From Diadophis punctatus similis (Eukaryota > Chordata > Lepidosauria > Squamata > Dipsadidae), in assembly GCA_023053685.1 (NCBI GenBank), contig JALIGW010000021.1, forward strand, positions 11,995,698 through 12,059,697: a stretch of 64,000 bases of DNA. Direction: 5' to 3'. This document shows, one piece after another, positions 1 to 12,860 of the stretch (position 1 is its first letter; each line of letters begins with the position of its first letter). Made by a program: the position numbers and the translations under genes. The notes under the pieces are model-generated. The model had not been told where the DNA came from. It searched no databases and worked only from the letters and a program-made list of their open reading frames with translations.

Positions 1-340
1 TAGAATAGAATAGAATAGAATAGAATAGAATAGAATTCTTTATTGGCCAAGTGTGACTGGACACACAAGGAATTTGTCTTTGGTGCACATGCTCTCAGTG
101 TACATAAAAAGACAAGATACATTCATCAAGAATCATAAGGTGCAACACTTAATGATAGGGTACAAATAAGCAATCAGGAAACAATCAATATTCATATAAA
201 TCATAAGGATACAAGCAACCAAGTTACAGTCATGCAGTCATAAGTGGGAGGAGATGGGTGATAGAAACGATGAGAAGACTAATAGTAATTGTAATAATAA
301 TAGTAATAATATCTAAGGAATAGTAATAGTAAACACTAAG
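1..340 (-). mobile_element. L3/L2-clade LINE 3' end with AATAG tail
   Basis: Seven TAGAA units (1-35) are followed by about 300 bases that recur, well conserved, at 56512-56780. On the minus strand this is the 3' UTR of a LINE ending in a polyadenylation-like AATAAAG and a TTCTA pentamer tail. The longer copy at 56.5 kb encodes a reverse-transcriptase C-terminus of the L2/L3 type, which assigns the family. In snakes this family is known for seeding AATAG microsatellites. The copy is 5'-truncated and noncoding here, and its left end is cut by the window edge. Confidence 0.75.
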
Positions 341-500
341 GAAACATGAACTGTGCTGTAGACCTGAGTTTTTGTGGGTGAGGTTCATGCAAAGTGTTGG
401 CAGAACCATAAAGTAATAACTTTTGACTCCTAATTTTGACTAAGGATTTTTGACTAAGGATTCCTATTGGCATCTTATGACTATCACTTCGTTGGTTGTA
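341..500. other. unassigned AT-rich spacer
   Basis: No open frame or clear repeat is visible. A stretch near 470-515 loosely resembles the plus-strand version of the L3-like LINE 3' UTR, but too weakly to call. Confidence 0.4.
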
Positions 501-775
501 TCTCATGATTTATTTTTATTTATTTTTATTTATTTATTTTATTTTATTTAGTGTTCTTCTATGCCGCCCTACTCCCTGAGGACTCAGGGCGGCGTACAAC
601 ATTTTAAGGAACAACTAAACAATAAAGGTATTAAAAACAATTTAAAAAGAGTTTAAAAAGACATACAAAACCATGCATACATGGGGGAAAGTTGTCTCAA
701 AATCACTCCGCCTGCAGGAAGAGCCATGTCTTAATGGCTTTTTGGAAGGCCAGCAAGGTGGGGATAATTCGGATC
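500..775 (-). mobile_element. LINE 3' end with GCCGCCC hairpin
   Basis: On the minus strand this ends in a GGGCGGC-type hairpin (arms GCCGCCC near 564 and GGGCGGC near 587) followed by an ATTTT-rich tail at 503-550. The same terminus recurs at about 14060 and 39600, and in plus orientation at 41100 and 49490, so it is a dispersed LINE 3' terminus. The segment upstream of it on the minus strand (730-775) could encode a LINE C-terminal tail. The clade is uncertain (CR1/L2 superfamily is likely). Confidence 0.55.
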
Positions 776-825
776 TCTGGGGGTAGTTGGTATATTTATG
801 AATATATTTATGATTTTGTTGCTTG

Positions 826-898
826 TATGATCACTGACAGCTTCTGCACCAGAGACAAATTCCTTGTGTATCCAATCACACTTGAAAATAAAGAATTA
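826..898 (+). mobile_element. L3-like LINE 3' tip, plus strand
   Basis: The last about 70 bases of the same family as 1-340, in the opposite orientation. It includes ACAAATTCCTTGTGT and the terminal AATAAAGAATT. It runs directly into the TCTTC array, so the tail pentamer has mutated from TTCTA to TCTTC. Confidence 0.7.
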
Positions 899-1008
899 TC
901 TTCTCTTCTCTTCTCTTCTCTTCTCTTCTCTTCTCTTCTCTTCTCTTCTCTTCTCTTTTCTTCTCTTCTCTTCTCTTCTCTTCTCTTCTCTTCTCTTCTC
1001 TTCTCTTC
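899..1008. repeat. (TCTTC)n microsatellite
   Basis: About 22 pentamer copies with a single TTTTC interruption, growing from the tail of the LINE tip at 826-898. The plus-strand frame across it only encodes a repeated serine/leucine/phenylalanine string and is not a gene. Confidence 0.95.
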
Positions 1009-2073
1009 ATTGATATGAAACAGCTTGGATATTTTTTTATCATTGACTTATTGACTATTAATTGCTAGTATCACATAGCTAAATTACCTGTGTCAAGGAT
1101 GGTCATATCTTGATAATTTTAGTTTGCAGAATAATCCACTCCCATACAGAAAAGTATGCTGATATACCATTATAACAGGAGCAACATGGAGAAGATCAGG
1201 AATGTTGGAGAAAATGATTAAAATATATATTAATTTATTTCTCAGTTATCTTCCCCAGGGGTTGTTGAGGGGTGATCAAGAATATGGTTGAATGTTTGTT
1301 TGTTTATTTGCTTGTTTGTTTATTTTGCTGTCTATCTGGGCCTAGAAGGGGCACCTCTAGGCAACTTACAATTATTAAAAAGGAAGAAAAACGAAAGGAG
1401 CTTAAAGAGAACAGGAGGAAAATAATAGAGCAATAAAATGAACAATTACAAAGCAATACAAGGAGAATAAATACATCCCCATGACCACCAAAATGATGGA
1501 GAATTGAGGGAGAGGCTGTATCAGGAAATGTGATCCTCATTTATAGATCCTGGGCTGTGGGGATTCAAGGAGGTCATGCTGGGTCTGTGGAAATTGTAAA
1601 GACGGCCTCAAGTTGAACTTGACTTTTGGACATCCCGTGGACCCAATCACTCCGGCTTTCTTGACTGCAGAATAGAAATGGTTTCCCATTGTCATTTCCC
1701 AGTCTTTCTGACTGTTCAATTGAGCCTATTTCTCTGGGTTTTCCAGAGCTAATCCTGCTGAACATCTTAACTCAAATAAGAACAATCAAGGTCTGCCACC
1801 TGCTGGAACTTTAATACACCACTTATTGGTCTCCCATAGGAAGTTCACTTTCATTCTAATGGAATTCCCTCACCTCTGGCAGTAGCAGAGAGCTGGATTT
1901 CCTCATTGAAGATCTGTCTTAGAGTTCTAAGATGATAGTGGGTCCCTAAACCTATTCTAAAAGTGTTCTGCAGTATTACTAACAGACTAGTATGTTGTTA
2001 CATTCTAAATAAGACACTTAGGATTTTTCAATTAATCAGTCTAAATAAGTTTAGAGATCCTGTCTATGTATGT
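1009..2073. other. mostly unassigned spacer
   Basis: No gene is supported. At 1290-1400 a TTTG/TTTA-rich run precedes a weak hairpin followed by ACTTACAA, reminiscent of a decayed minus-strand LINE 3' end. The rest shows no repeat I recognise. Confidence 0.4.
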
Positions 2074-3572
<1,499 letters not shown>

Positions 3573-3796
3573 GAGGAGAGAGAGAATTTTACAAAACACA
3601 TCAAGAAATTGCAGCTTCCTGCAATAACACCAGCGAAACTGCAAAAAACTGTGCTACTCAGAACATCATATATTTTAAGAAGATCCTTCGTTGATACCTA
3701 GGATGCTGGCAGCAACCCGTATCAGCCATTAGCACCAGTCAGTGGTATTTGTGATACATTTTTAAATGTCTAGTTGACTGAGTTTTATGTTTAATG

Positions 3797-3938
<142 letters not shown>

Positions 3939-4141
3939 TCTGATGCCTAGGTGTAATGGAATGTGTCCCTGAAGGAGAAGAGGAGGAATGAATTAAGAGA
4001 CTGCAATCCCAAACTAAATAAGTGAGAGAGAGGAAGAGATTCATGGCAGTCACACTCTAGAATCTCTCACGATATATCTACTAGGTAAGAAAATTATACT
4101 TTTAGTTCAGTAGGATTCTGTCCATAGAGTGTAAGCAAAGA

Positions 4142-4275
4142 AAGAGCCATGGTGGTGCAGCGGATAGAATGCAGTCTATTGCAAGCTAGTTCTGCCGACT
4201 GCCAGCAGTTCGATCCTGACGAACTCAAGGTTGACTCCGTCTTCCATCCTTCCAAGGTCAGTATAATGAAGACCC
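4142..4275 (+). mobile_element. tRNA-derived SINE, 3'-truncated (MIR/L2-tailed family)
   Basis: The head GCCATGGTGGTGCAGCGG supplies a tRNA box A, and GTTCGATCCT near 4208 supplies box B. The body CTTCCATCCTTCCAAGGT follows. Full-length relatives at 24538, 28767 and 29430 end in an L2-like tail, which is missing here after about 4275. Confidence 0.8.
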
Positions 4276-4504
4276 AGATTGTTGATTAAGAGAATTGTTG
4301 ATTAACTCTTGAAATTAATTGCTTCAGAATGCAAAGACTACTGGAAAATGTTATGAAAATGTATAAGATAATATTTTGTGCAGATTGACTTCCACCACCT
4401 GAAACTATTATAGCTGTGGGGATTGGCAAGAAGGGAGAATTAAAATATCTATATCTATACCTACCTATAGCTATAGCTATGTCATCTATATGTATAATTT
4501 ATAC

Positions 4505-4869
4505 CAGGGGTGAAAATCCAGCAGGTTCTGACAGGTTCTGGAGAACCGGTAGCGGAAATTTTGAGTAGTTCGGAAAACCGGTAGCGGAAATTTTGAGTAG
4601 TTCAGAGAACTAGTAGCAGAAATTTTGAGTAGTTCAGAGAACTAGTAGCGGAAATTTTGAGTAGTTCGGAGAACTAGTAGAGGAAATTTTGAGTAGTTCG
4701 GAGAACCGGCAAATACCACCTCTGGGTGGCCCCAGGAGTGGGGTGGGAATGGAGATTTTGCAGTATCCTCCCCCTGCCACGCCCACCAAGCCACGCCCAC
4801 CAAGCCACACCATGCCCACCAAGCCACGCCCACAGAACCGGGAGTAAAAAAAATTGGATTTCACCACCG
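4505..4869 (+). mobile_element. non-autonomous hAT element with 36-bp internal repeats
   Basis: It is bounded by CAGGGGTGAAAATCC and GGATTTCACCACCG and flanked by a perfect 8-base duplication ATTTATAC (4497-4504 and 4870-4877), the hallmark of hAT transposition. Inside, a 36-base unit containing GCGGAAATTTTGAGTAGTTC is repeated about five times between 4549 and 4710. Relatives at 20490 and 44874 carry a single copy, so the array expanded in this copy. Confidence 0.85.
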
Positions 4870-5542
4870 ATTTATACCTATTATATCGTTTAGCTTTCTT
4901 CCCTTCCTGCCTGCCATATGAGTGTTTCAAGCAAAATTATTTTTCTCTGCATTGCTGAACTCAAGGATGCTGGATCAACTCCCCAACTTTTTCAGAAACA
5001 AACAAGACAAGCTCTTTCTTAGATGTTGTGCAGATTGCTGATTGCCATATCGGGGTGTCAGTTTTGCGTGATTTTCATGATGCATATTTTTAATCAACCA
5101 AAGCCATTTGTGTATGCTACACATTATTATGAGGAACCTATCACAATAAGGCTGCATTTTGTTTATTTGAAAGAAACTAAAGTGCCAATAAACCAGCCAC
5201 AATATACGAATCCTTAAATTATTGCTCTGTTTCAGAACTCTGTTTCTAAGCAACCCACACTTGAGTTGCAGGCACAGGTAGAAGTTATTTTTCTTTCTCT
5301 CAAAGGTCTCCAGGGATCTGAAACCTCCATAAAATCCAGGGTTTATAAAAACGATTGTTGGCTTCAATACGAATTTCAGATAGAGGAATTTAAAAAAAAA
5401 ACACAGTCTAGATTTCCAGAGTCCAGAAAAAAAATGTTTGTTATTATCTTGATGGATTAACTCTAGGGTTTCCTTTCTCCTCCTCTTTTGCTGGTGTTTT
5501 TATTTTCAGACTAAAATAATAAATTGATACTATGCATTAGAT
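4870..5542. other. unassigned unique sequence
   Basis: AT-rich with no recognised repeat. Frames of up to 130 codons lie on both strands but show no family resemblance and no codon-usage cue, so I do not call them genes. Confidence 0.4.
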
Positions 5543-5678
5543 CAGTGTTTCCCAACCTTGGCAACTTGAAGATGTCTGGACTTCAACTCCCAGAATTCCC
5601 CAGCCAGCATTCGCTGGCTGGGGAATTCTGGGAGTTGAAGTCCAGACATCTTCAAGTTGCCAAGGTTGGGAAACACTG
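5543..5678. mobile_element. palindromic hAT-like MITE
   Basis: Two 65-base arms are perfect reverse complements around a 6-base centre (CATTCG). The ends are CAGTGTTTCCC and GGGAAACACTG. Flanks CATTAGAT and CGCTAGAT (5535-5542, 5679-5686) match at 6 of 8 positions, consistent with an aged hAT target duplication. A related palindrome lies at 22957-23087. Confidence 0.85.
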
Positions 5679-5948
5679 CGCTAGATTATCAGATTGATCC
5701 TTCAGATTTCTTTCTGGCTAGTCGTTGATTCCCATATTGTTTTGCTATAGAGCGAAAGAAGTCGACAATGACAACTTGAGATGTACAATGATAGCTGTTG
5801 CCTTGGAAATGGACAGTTGCAAAAATTATGAAAATACACCATTAACCATCACTGTCCTAGTGTAATGTCTCCCTTGGACAAATCCTCAGATTCTCCCTTG
5901 GAGGTTGGCTCAGGCTCATTCCTGGCACACCAGGAACTGGGTTAATTA

Positions 5949-6522
5949 CCGTATTTTTCGGAGTATAAGACACACCTTTTTCCCTCCTAAAAGAGGCTGA
6001 AAATTTGGGTGTGTCTTATGCTCCGAATGTAGCCCCGCCCACTCACCGGCCCCTACCCTTCGGCCTCCTCACATCCTCTTCCAGGCTGCAGAGATTGCCA
6101 CCGATAATGGCTTGTGTTTTTGGGCTCCGTGTTGCGTTTTCAGCCTCCAAACGCTTGACACACGGTGCCCAAAATGGCTACCTGGATCAGCTGCTGCCTT
6201 CTTTTACCCCTTCCACGCTTTGCCTGCTTTAGTCACTGGCATTCCCTCCATCAGCTGTGCTTTTGAAGATGTTTTTCAGCCCCAACACAAGATCTTCCAT
6301 GCTTTGCCTGCTTTTCTAATTGCTGCTTTTCTAATTGCTGAAGCACAGCCCCAACCATCCCCAACCTCAAAACCAGCGAGCAAACTAATGTGCTGAAGCT
6401 GACCAGGCTAAGGACTAGCCAGATGAATACCTGGTAGGCAGAATTTTCCCTCCCCTATTTTCCTCCCCAAAAACTAAGGTGCATCTTATACTCCGGTGCG
6501 TCTTATACACCGAAAAATACGG
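5949..6522. mobile_element. TA-flanked TIR element, copy 1
   Basis: The termini CCGTATTTTTCGGAGTATAA and its near complement at 6495-6522 are flanked by TA on both sides, pointing to a Tc1/mariner-type insertion. The subterminal sequence, with AAGACACACC and GTGTGTCTTAT motifs, is also arranged as an inverted repeat. The interior has no transposase. Copies 2 and 3 lie at 22472 and 38911. Confidence 0.8.
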
Positions 6523-8690
6523 TAATGACTTTGAACAACTGCTGAAAAAATTTACAAGAGGCTTCATCTGGGGACAGCTTGCAGGAGTGGATGGTCAGTG
6601 AAGAGGAGGAGGAGGAGCTGCCTTCTGTTATGGATCCGAGAGCACAAGGGGCAGAGAAAAGACAAGAGCAATAGAGATCTGCCACATTACTGTGGAGAAG
6701 GCCCCGCCTGACTGGATGGGCTGCCCCAGAAAGCTATTTATCATGACAGGCAGAGGGAGGCATTGCTGGGAACAATGTGTTTGGTTTATGGCTGTGTATT
6801 TGTGCTTTGGAGAATTCTGAACTTCTTTTGCCAAGTGAGCTCTTGTGGGTGTATTTCAGTGTGGCCTAGTGGATTTAAGTTTGATTGATGGGCCAGGGGG
6901 TTGGACTAGAAGACCTCCAAAGCGTCTTCCAACTCTGTTATTCTATTTTCTGTTACTGTCCCTAGGCTATTACCTGATAAATTAGCATTGGTGATAACAA
7001 TTTAGTAAGAACCACACATCATTATGCAGATCATCCCAGTTCAATCCTCCAAAATGAATATGCATATCTTTTTAATTAGAAATCTATAATCTTAAAACCT
7101 GTTTCTCGACTTTATCTATTTTTATTTATTTAAATATTAATTTCATTTATTAAATGTATTGATCTACTGTAAAGCATATGGGTCAATTTTTTGGTTGCTT
7201 GGTTTCTTTTTCAAATGATATGTTGATGGTGTTATCCATTCAGTCCTGTCTGACTGTTGGCAATTCTATGGGCCAGGTCTCTCCACATTTTCCCATCTTG
7301 CACTACTTCCTTCAAATGATATACTTTTATCAATTTAAGGGGAAAAAACTTCTATTTTTCAATACTTCAGAACATTTCAGGAAATATCTACTAGTAAAAT
7401 GAAATAATGTTTATTGTGTATTGGGCTGCAATAGGCAAGAACAGACCAGCATAGCTACAACACATTTATTGACTCAAACTGAACTAAGGAACAACAAGCA
7501 AATCCCTGTAATTTATACTTGGGCCCACAGGGCCTTAACCAATCATAATACTAGAAAGAGCCTCCCAAATATGAATGTTCTAAGTTCCCCTCCAAAACAG
7601 TTGAAGTTAACAGTTAGGGTCATCTAAAGGTTAGTTTCACTTTAGCTGGGCTTAACACAACTATGTATATTCAATACATAACAATGTTCAGTGTAAAAAA
7701 CAACCACAACCTCTCGACAGCTCATTGCTCACTGTAGCAAAAGATGCTCCTGGTAGACTTTAGGGGTTTTGTTCATAGTAAATAACTGATATGTCCTTTG
7801 TTGTATTCCTTTAATTAAAGCTTAGTGTGGAGAATTAAGCGAACATCTTCAAGTCCTTAATTAACCAAGAGAAAGAAGTTCACTGGCTGATAAACATCCT
7901 ACAAATAATGTGGCATGTCTTTTCTACATATTCTGAATTGTGACCTATTGCAAATTCTTGTGCAAAATACAGTATATCACGGGAGTTACTAACTCGAGAA
8001 TGTCCAGATGTGGAATGCAAAACTCCAGATGAATAGTAGGATGTCACTAAAGTCTGAAAATCCGCCTTGCTCTCTTGCAGACTTAGAAAATTGAGGGTAG
8101 CCTCTGGAAGGCTTCCCTTGAAGAAAATAATCTACATCTAGAGTCTTAAAAAAATACTTTCTGTGAATTTTACTGCCTAGAGACATTTCAGTACTTTTTG
8201 GAATGTGTAAGTTAAGGATGAACTGTAAAAATTTCTTTTCTCTGTAATTTCTGTGAAAAGCACTCTTTTTGGCTAGAATGCCTTATACGATGCTTTGTTC
8301 GAGGAACAGCAAAGATATTGTGTTTTAGGGAGAATATATAAGTGGATATATTATGCACGTTATCCTTAAAGTACAGATTTGGAAATTGAAATAACACAGC
8401 TGAAACTTGTCAAAATAAAATATGGACTGAATAATCGTTTATCTCTTGAAGAATAATGAATGGGCACGGTTAGACCTCATCAACATCTGAGTTTTGTTAT
8501 TGTGCTTTTAGATACCTGATACCTTTTTTGGAGGAAGAGTGAATTGCATGTAAGGAAGAAGTGGTTGGTTAGCAAAAGTATGGAATACTGCAGAGATGGA
8601 AACCAGAGAAAGAACTTCAAAGATCAGATGTCACAATTTGCATCAGAAATCCAAAGGAAAAATAATGGGTTTTGAACACCAGCTAAGTTC
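6523..8690. other. spacer with CR1 3' tip at 6890-6945
   Basis: At 6890-6945 a CR1 3' terminus is visible in plus orientation (GGTTGGACTAGAAGACCTCC, then CTCTGTTATTCTATT). Around 7415-7690 an LTR-like look was noted but no target duplication. The remainder is AT-rich unique sequence without a supported gene. Confidence 0.45.
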
Positions 8691-8698
8691 CATTAGAC

Positions 8699-9088
8699 CA
8701 GTGGTTCCCAACCTTTTTGTGATCGAGTACCACTTGGAGGTCCCGTACAGTCGCCGCGTATCACCTGGTTCCAGAGAAACTAAATTCGATCAGATATCAC
8801 TTTATTTCCATAATTGTACCATTCAGGGGTGGGTTCCTACCGGTGCGGTCTTGCCTGTTCGTCGCCGCCGAGCCAAGGAAGCTGGCGGCGTTTGCGGCAC
8901 GGGGCTTTCCCCGCCCGCTTTCCCGGGACGCCGGGACGCCGCCATTTGCATTCTTTTGCCCTCTGCGCAAGCAGCGCAGGAACCCACTACTGCTAAAAAT
9001 CGTTCATGACCCCGAAAGTGTTCGCGTACCACCTGGAAGGCCCTCGCGTACCACTAGTGGTACACGTACCACAGGTTGGGAACCACTG
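8699..9088. mobile_element. non-autonomous hAT element with GC-rich core
   Basis: The termini CAGTGGTTCCCAACC and GGTTGGGAACCACTG are exact inverted repeats, flanked by a perfect 8-base duplication CATTAGAC (8691-8698, 9089-9096). A CpG-rich segment (about 8824-8992), starting CAGGGGTGGGTTCC and ending GGAACCCACTACTG, looks like a second hAT-type unit nested inside. A related GC-rich segment occurs at 53556-53696. No transposase is encoded. Confidence 0.88.
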
Positions 9089-9382
9089 CATTAGACCAAA
9101 GATGAGGAGATGTTCGGAAGTGGTCACAGGGGTTCCAGCATGTTCCTCCTATGAAGGTAGTAAACCTGGTCTCCCAGAAACCTATGTGAATCCTCTCTTT
9201 ATTCATCTGGAACAAGGTTGGTAATGGGAAAGAACAAGGAAAGGACAAGTATAAATGACACAGGGAAATAATTTGGCTTTGAGGAAAATATTAGCTGCAA
9301 AGTTCCATTAAAAAAGCTTCAAAGTAAAAAAAGGTCCTTGTAATATTGACCACCATTAACCCATTTCTCTTTCCTTTCTCAG

Positions 9383-9597
9383 CGCCATGGTCACACAGTG
9401 GTTAGAATGCAGTATTGCAAGTTAATTCTGCCGACTGCTGGCAGTTTGATTCTCCCTGGCTCCAGGTTGACTCAGCCTTCCATCCTTCTGAGGTTGCTAA
9501 AATGATTGTTGGGGGCAATAGGCTGACTCTGTAAACTGCTTAGAGAGGGCTGCAAAGCACTGTGAAGTGGTATATAAGTCTAAGGGCTATTGCTATA
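9383..9597 (+). mobile_element. tRNA-derived SINE (MIR/L2-tailed family)
   Basis: A nearly complete copy with the tRNA-like head, the body ending GATTGTTGGGGGCAATA, and the L2-like tail ending TATATAAGTCTAAGGGCTATTGC. Confidence 0.85.
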
Positions 9598-9780
9598 AAA
9601 ATCATTCCCACTGCTAGGAGTTCGATCCTGACTGGCTCCAGGTTGACTCAGCCTTCCATCCTTCTGAGGTTGGTAAAATGAGGACCAGATTGTTGGGGGC
9701 AAGATTCTGACTCTGTAAACCACTTAGAGAGGGCTGTAAAGCACTATGAAGTGGTATATAAGTCTAAGTGCTATTGCTCT
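9598..9780 (+). mobile_element. second, head-truncated SINE copy in tandem
   Basis: It begins within the box B region (GTTCGATCCTGACTGGC) immediately after the preceding copy and runs to the same TATATAAGTCTAAGTGC tail. The arrangement suggests a tandem duplication or an insertion into the neighbouring tail. Confidence 0.8.
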
Positions 9781-10690
9781 CTTCCTTCTGTATAACAGTA
9801 ATTAAACACATGTACAGAAATGTTCTATAATACAGAAAGAAACACAAATCATTTGATCCCTAGAATCGATTCAGTCTTTCATAAGAAATCACAATATTGT
9901 CAGGTTGTCTTCCCTGACTCCATCAGAGGCCATTGGCATAACTACTACCTTGTTGAGAAAGGTGTGTGTTATCTTGGTTAATCCGGCCATACACACAAGC
10001 TGTAGCAAGTGGGTGGTATCAAAACTCAAGATGGTTGATGCCTTGTTACATATGAGTAATCACACCTTGGATACTTTTTAGTTCTGCAGTTCAGTCTGCA
10101 AAGTTTAGCTGCTAGGGTGCTGGTCTACATATCACATATGCCACAAGCAATATTAATCTTTCATTTGTTTATAGCTGAGCCAACTAATTCTTTATTTGGA
10201 AAGTAGAAATGAAAGGCAGCCTACATCTGGGAATCCAACTTAGGATTCATATTAATTCTCTAAAAAATGTGTTGCTTATTCAGAAATCTTCGTGTGCAAT
10301 ATGCAATATTCATCGTGCGGCTGGTTTCTTCGTTATCAGTTCTGCTCAAGTATTATTTCGTTTACGAAAACCCAGAGTGGCGAGATGAGGACTTGCTCTT
10401 ATATTTGCTTTCTCATTTTCTTCCTTTTTCTCTCATCTCTTTGGATGATTATAATGAAACGAATATTGATTCTCTTAAATGAAAACAGAAACGAGACTCC
10501 ATCCCAACCTGATGTTTTAAAAGTTCATTGCTGACGGAGAAAAATAGGCACTTGCATTGAACAGCCTTTGGTGTCAATGACTATTATTTCATCTTTTCAA
10601 TTATTTCAATCATTTTAATTACGAACAACTTGGCTATAAAACACACTAAATAAATGCTCAGATAGAATGAATAAGCTGTAATGTACTGAT
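9781..10690. other. unassigned sequence
   Basis: No recognisable repeat or gene. A short frame at 10267-10482 has no family match that I know and no splice support. Confidence 0.4.
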
Positions 10691-10902
10691 CAGAGGTTCT
10701 GCTGGTTCGGACCGGTTCGGGTGAATCGGTAGCGGTGACCTGCAGGTGGGCCTGCCGCCCACCCGCCCTGGTGCTATGCCATCCTATTTCTGCACGTTTT
10801 GAAGCCACGCACATGCATGCAAGCTACACGTGTGAGCAAAGCTCATGTGTGCATGCTCACATTTGCGAACCGGCAGGGAAGGTAAGTGAATAGCAACCTC
10901 TG
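10691..10902. mobile_element. short non-autonomous hAT element
   Basis: It starts CAGAGGTTCTGCTGG and ends AGCAACCTCTG, flanked by a perfect 8-base duplication GTACTGAT (10683-10690, 10903-10910). The interior has CATGTGTGCATGC-type alternating purine/pyrimidine stretches. Confidence 0.85.
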
Positions 10903-11009
10903 GTACTGATTGATGCAAAGTGACCTAATCTATGTGATGGCCAGCAGAAATTGGAATCCACAATAGAATTTTCAGTGGATTTTTAAAGATGGTGGGATTC
11001 CAAATTTAA

Positions 11010-11700
11010 TTTTATTTATTTTATTTTATTTAGGGAATTTATATTGCCGCCTGTTCACACATGGCGAGTCAATGCAGCTTACAGAATATAAAACCGCATA
11101 TAAAAACAATAAAACTAATAAAAGAAGAGTCATATAATAAATTAATATAATAAAATCACACCCTGCCCCAGCGACAGCACCTCACACGAGCCATTTAATG
11201 GGCTCCATCCTGCTCTGGGTTCCCCAGGCCCGCTGGCAGAACCAGGTCTTTAGCTCCTTCCAGAAGAGTGGGGCCCATTCTAATCTCTGTGGGGGATGAT
11301 GTTCTAGAGAAAGGAGGCACCACGGAAAAGGCCCTTCTTCTGGGTTCCACCAGGTGTATCTCCCTCAGGGATGGGACCTGCAACATTCCCTGCCTCCCCG
11401 CTCTGATGGGTTGGGTAGATGTGACTGGCAAGAGACGGTCCCTCAGATAACCTGGTCCCAAGCCATAAATTAATTTAATTTAATTTAATGGATTTCTATG
11501 CCGCCCAATCCCTGGGGACTCTTTAAAGGGCTTTAAAGGGACAACCAGCACCTTGAATTGCACCCAGAAGCAAATCAGCAGCCAATGCATCTCCTGCAGG
11601 AGAGGTGATACATGTGCATACCGGGGTCTGCACAAAACCGTGTGGGCCACTGCATTTTGCACCAACTGGAGCTAATACATGTATAGGGATCACTAGGGTC
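11010..11700 (-). mobile_element. decayed LINE, two 3' ends in series
   Basis: Two minus-strand LINE termini follow one another. One has an ATTTT-rich tail near 11012-11033 and GCCGCC near 11045. The other has a TTTAA tail at 11466-11489 and GCCGCCC near 11502. The minus frame at 11480-11665 resembles the C-terminal region of a non-LTR polymerase (VQNAVAHTV, then a HWLLI-type motif). Stops and frame changes show it is dead. Confidence 0.6.
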
Positions 11701-11963
11701 TCTTGACTAGACTGGGAGGTTAAGAAACATAATGTAGAAGGGGTCCTCTCTGAGCTTGCTTGTTTTCTTGCAGACGTTTCATCACCCTAACTAGGTAGCA
11801 TCATCGGTGCTAGTAAGGAGTGCTGTTTGCTGTTCATCAAAGTTGAGTTGGTCCAACTGGTTCAAGTTTACCCAGAGCCATTAAAAGCCTGGCAAAGAAA
11901 TGTAGGTTATTTCACTCTATTGTGATCCCTCTATCTCCTATGGTTGTGAAAATTGGGCCTTAA

Positions 11964-11964
<1 letters not shown>

Positions 11965-12023
<59 letters not shown>
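11965..12023. repeat. (CAA)n microsatellite
   Basis: About 19 trinucleotide units. The minus frame is polycysteine, an artefact. Confidence 0.95.
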
Positions 12024-12028
<5 letters not shown>

Positions 12029-12285
12029 GAACAAAATCAACTTGTCTGAGCTGTGGTGCTGAAGAAGGCTCCTACATATTCCTTGGAGAGTAAAGGTGTT
12101 TAACAAGCAAGTACTGGAGCACATACTACCAGATATGTCACTGGAATGCAAAATCACAAAACTGCACCTCACTTATTTTGGCTACGCCATGTGGGGGAAT
12201 TCATTTGCAAAAGCAATTACGTTTGGAAGAGTTAATTGTAGGCCACTCAAGAATTCTGTATTTGGACACCATCAAAGTCTATGGA

Positions 12286-12860
12286 GATTCTCAGTCATCC
12301 AGGTCATGGTTGCCGCAAAGGTGCTTTTTCAAGAGGCAACTGGGAGTTTCTGGTTTTTCTTTGAAGATGTTTCACTTCTTATCCAAGAAGCTTGGATGAG
12401 AAGCAAAACATTGCCAGAATTTAGGCAGCGCTATTAGTACTATGAGATAAACCCAGGAGCAAAACACAGCACACAGTGCCTTTAGATAATTAATAGTGGT
12501 TTATATACAACTAAATATATACATACATATATGTGGTAGATACCTTATTATACAGCTACAGACACAGGGAGAGCAATGAGATACATGAGAGAGAACATGA
12601 GGAGAAGAGACACGCCCTCTAATGGCTTCCCTTATATAGGCAGCTTTTTACCCAGCTTCTTAAAGTGGCAGTAACCCTGCTGCCCCATTCCCATTGCATC
12701 AGCTTCCGGTTGCCTCCGCTTACAACCTCTCATCAGCTTACAGCTATTAAATCTGCATGCCCCGACAAACATCTTCAAAGAAAAACCAAAAAGTCCAGTT
12801 GCCTCTTGAAAAAGCCCCTTTGGGACACCATCAAAGCTGACACCAGCCAAAGCATAGAAT
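12286..12860. mobile_element. head-to-head Penelope-like repeat split by an LTR
   Basis: The left arm (12286-12395) is the minus-strand form and the right arm (12385-12411 resuming at 12768) is the plus-strand form of a repeat family with tandem copies at 36670 and 37026. The arms meet at AAGCTT. The joined right arm reads across the LTR at 12412-12767. The CUGANGA part of the hammerhead-like core seen in other copies is lost at the junction. The Penelope assignment rests on that core and on the tandem/inverted copy habit. Confidence 0.6.
12412..12767 (-). mobile_element. solo LTR, family 3
   Basis: It starts TG and ends CA (TGCCAG...CCCGACA) and is flanked by a perfect 5-base duplication AACAT (12407-12411, 12768-12772). 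Removing it restores the continuous Penelope-like repeat sequence. On the minus strand a TATATAAGG box lies near 12640, so I orient it minus. No internal region is attached. Confidence 0.8.

Noticed and set aside
4975..5367. 130-codon minus frame
   Set aside because: No recognised domain, AT-rich chance frame, no flanking splice logic.
7415..7690. Possible solo LTR
   Set aside because: Some LTR-like features but no TG...CA ends with a matching duplication could be found.
8823..9094. Several overlapping frames in the GC-rich hAT core
   Set aside because: All lie inside a transposon bounded by a perfect target duplication, and none encodes a transposase motif.
10267..10534. Two overlapping plus frames of 71 and 80 codons
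   Set aside because: No family resemblance and no splice or promoter support.
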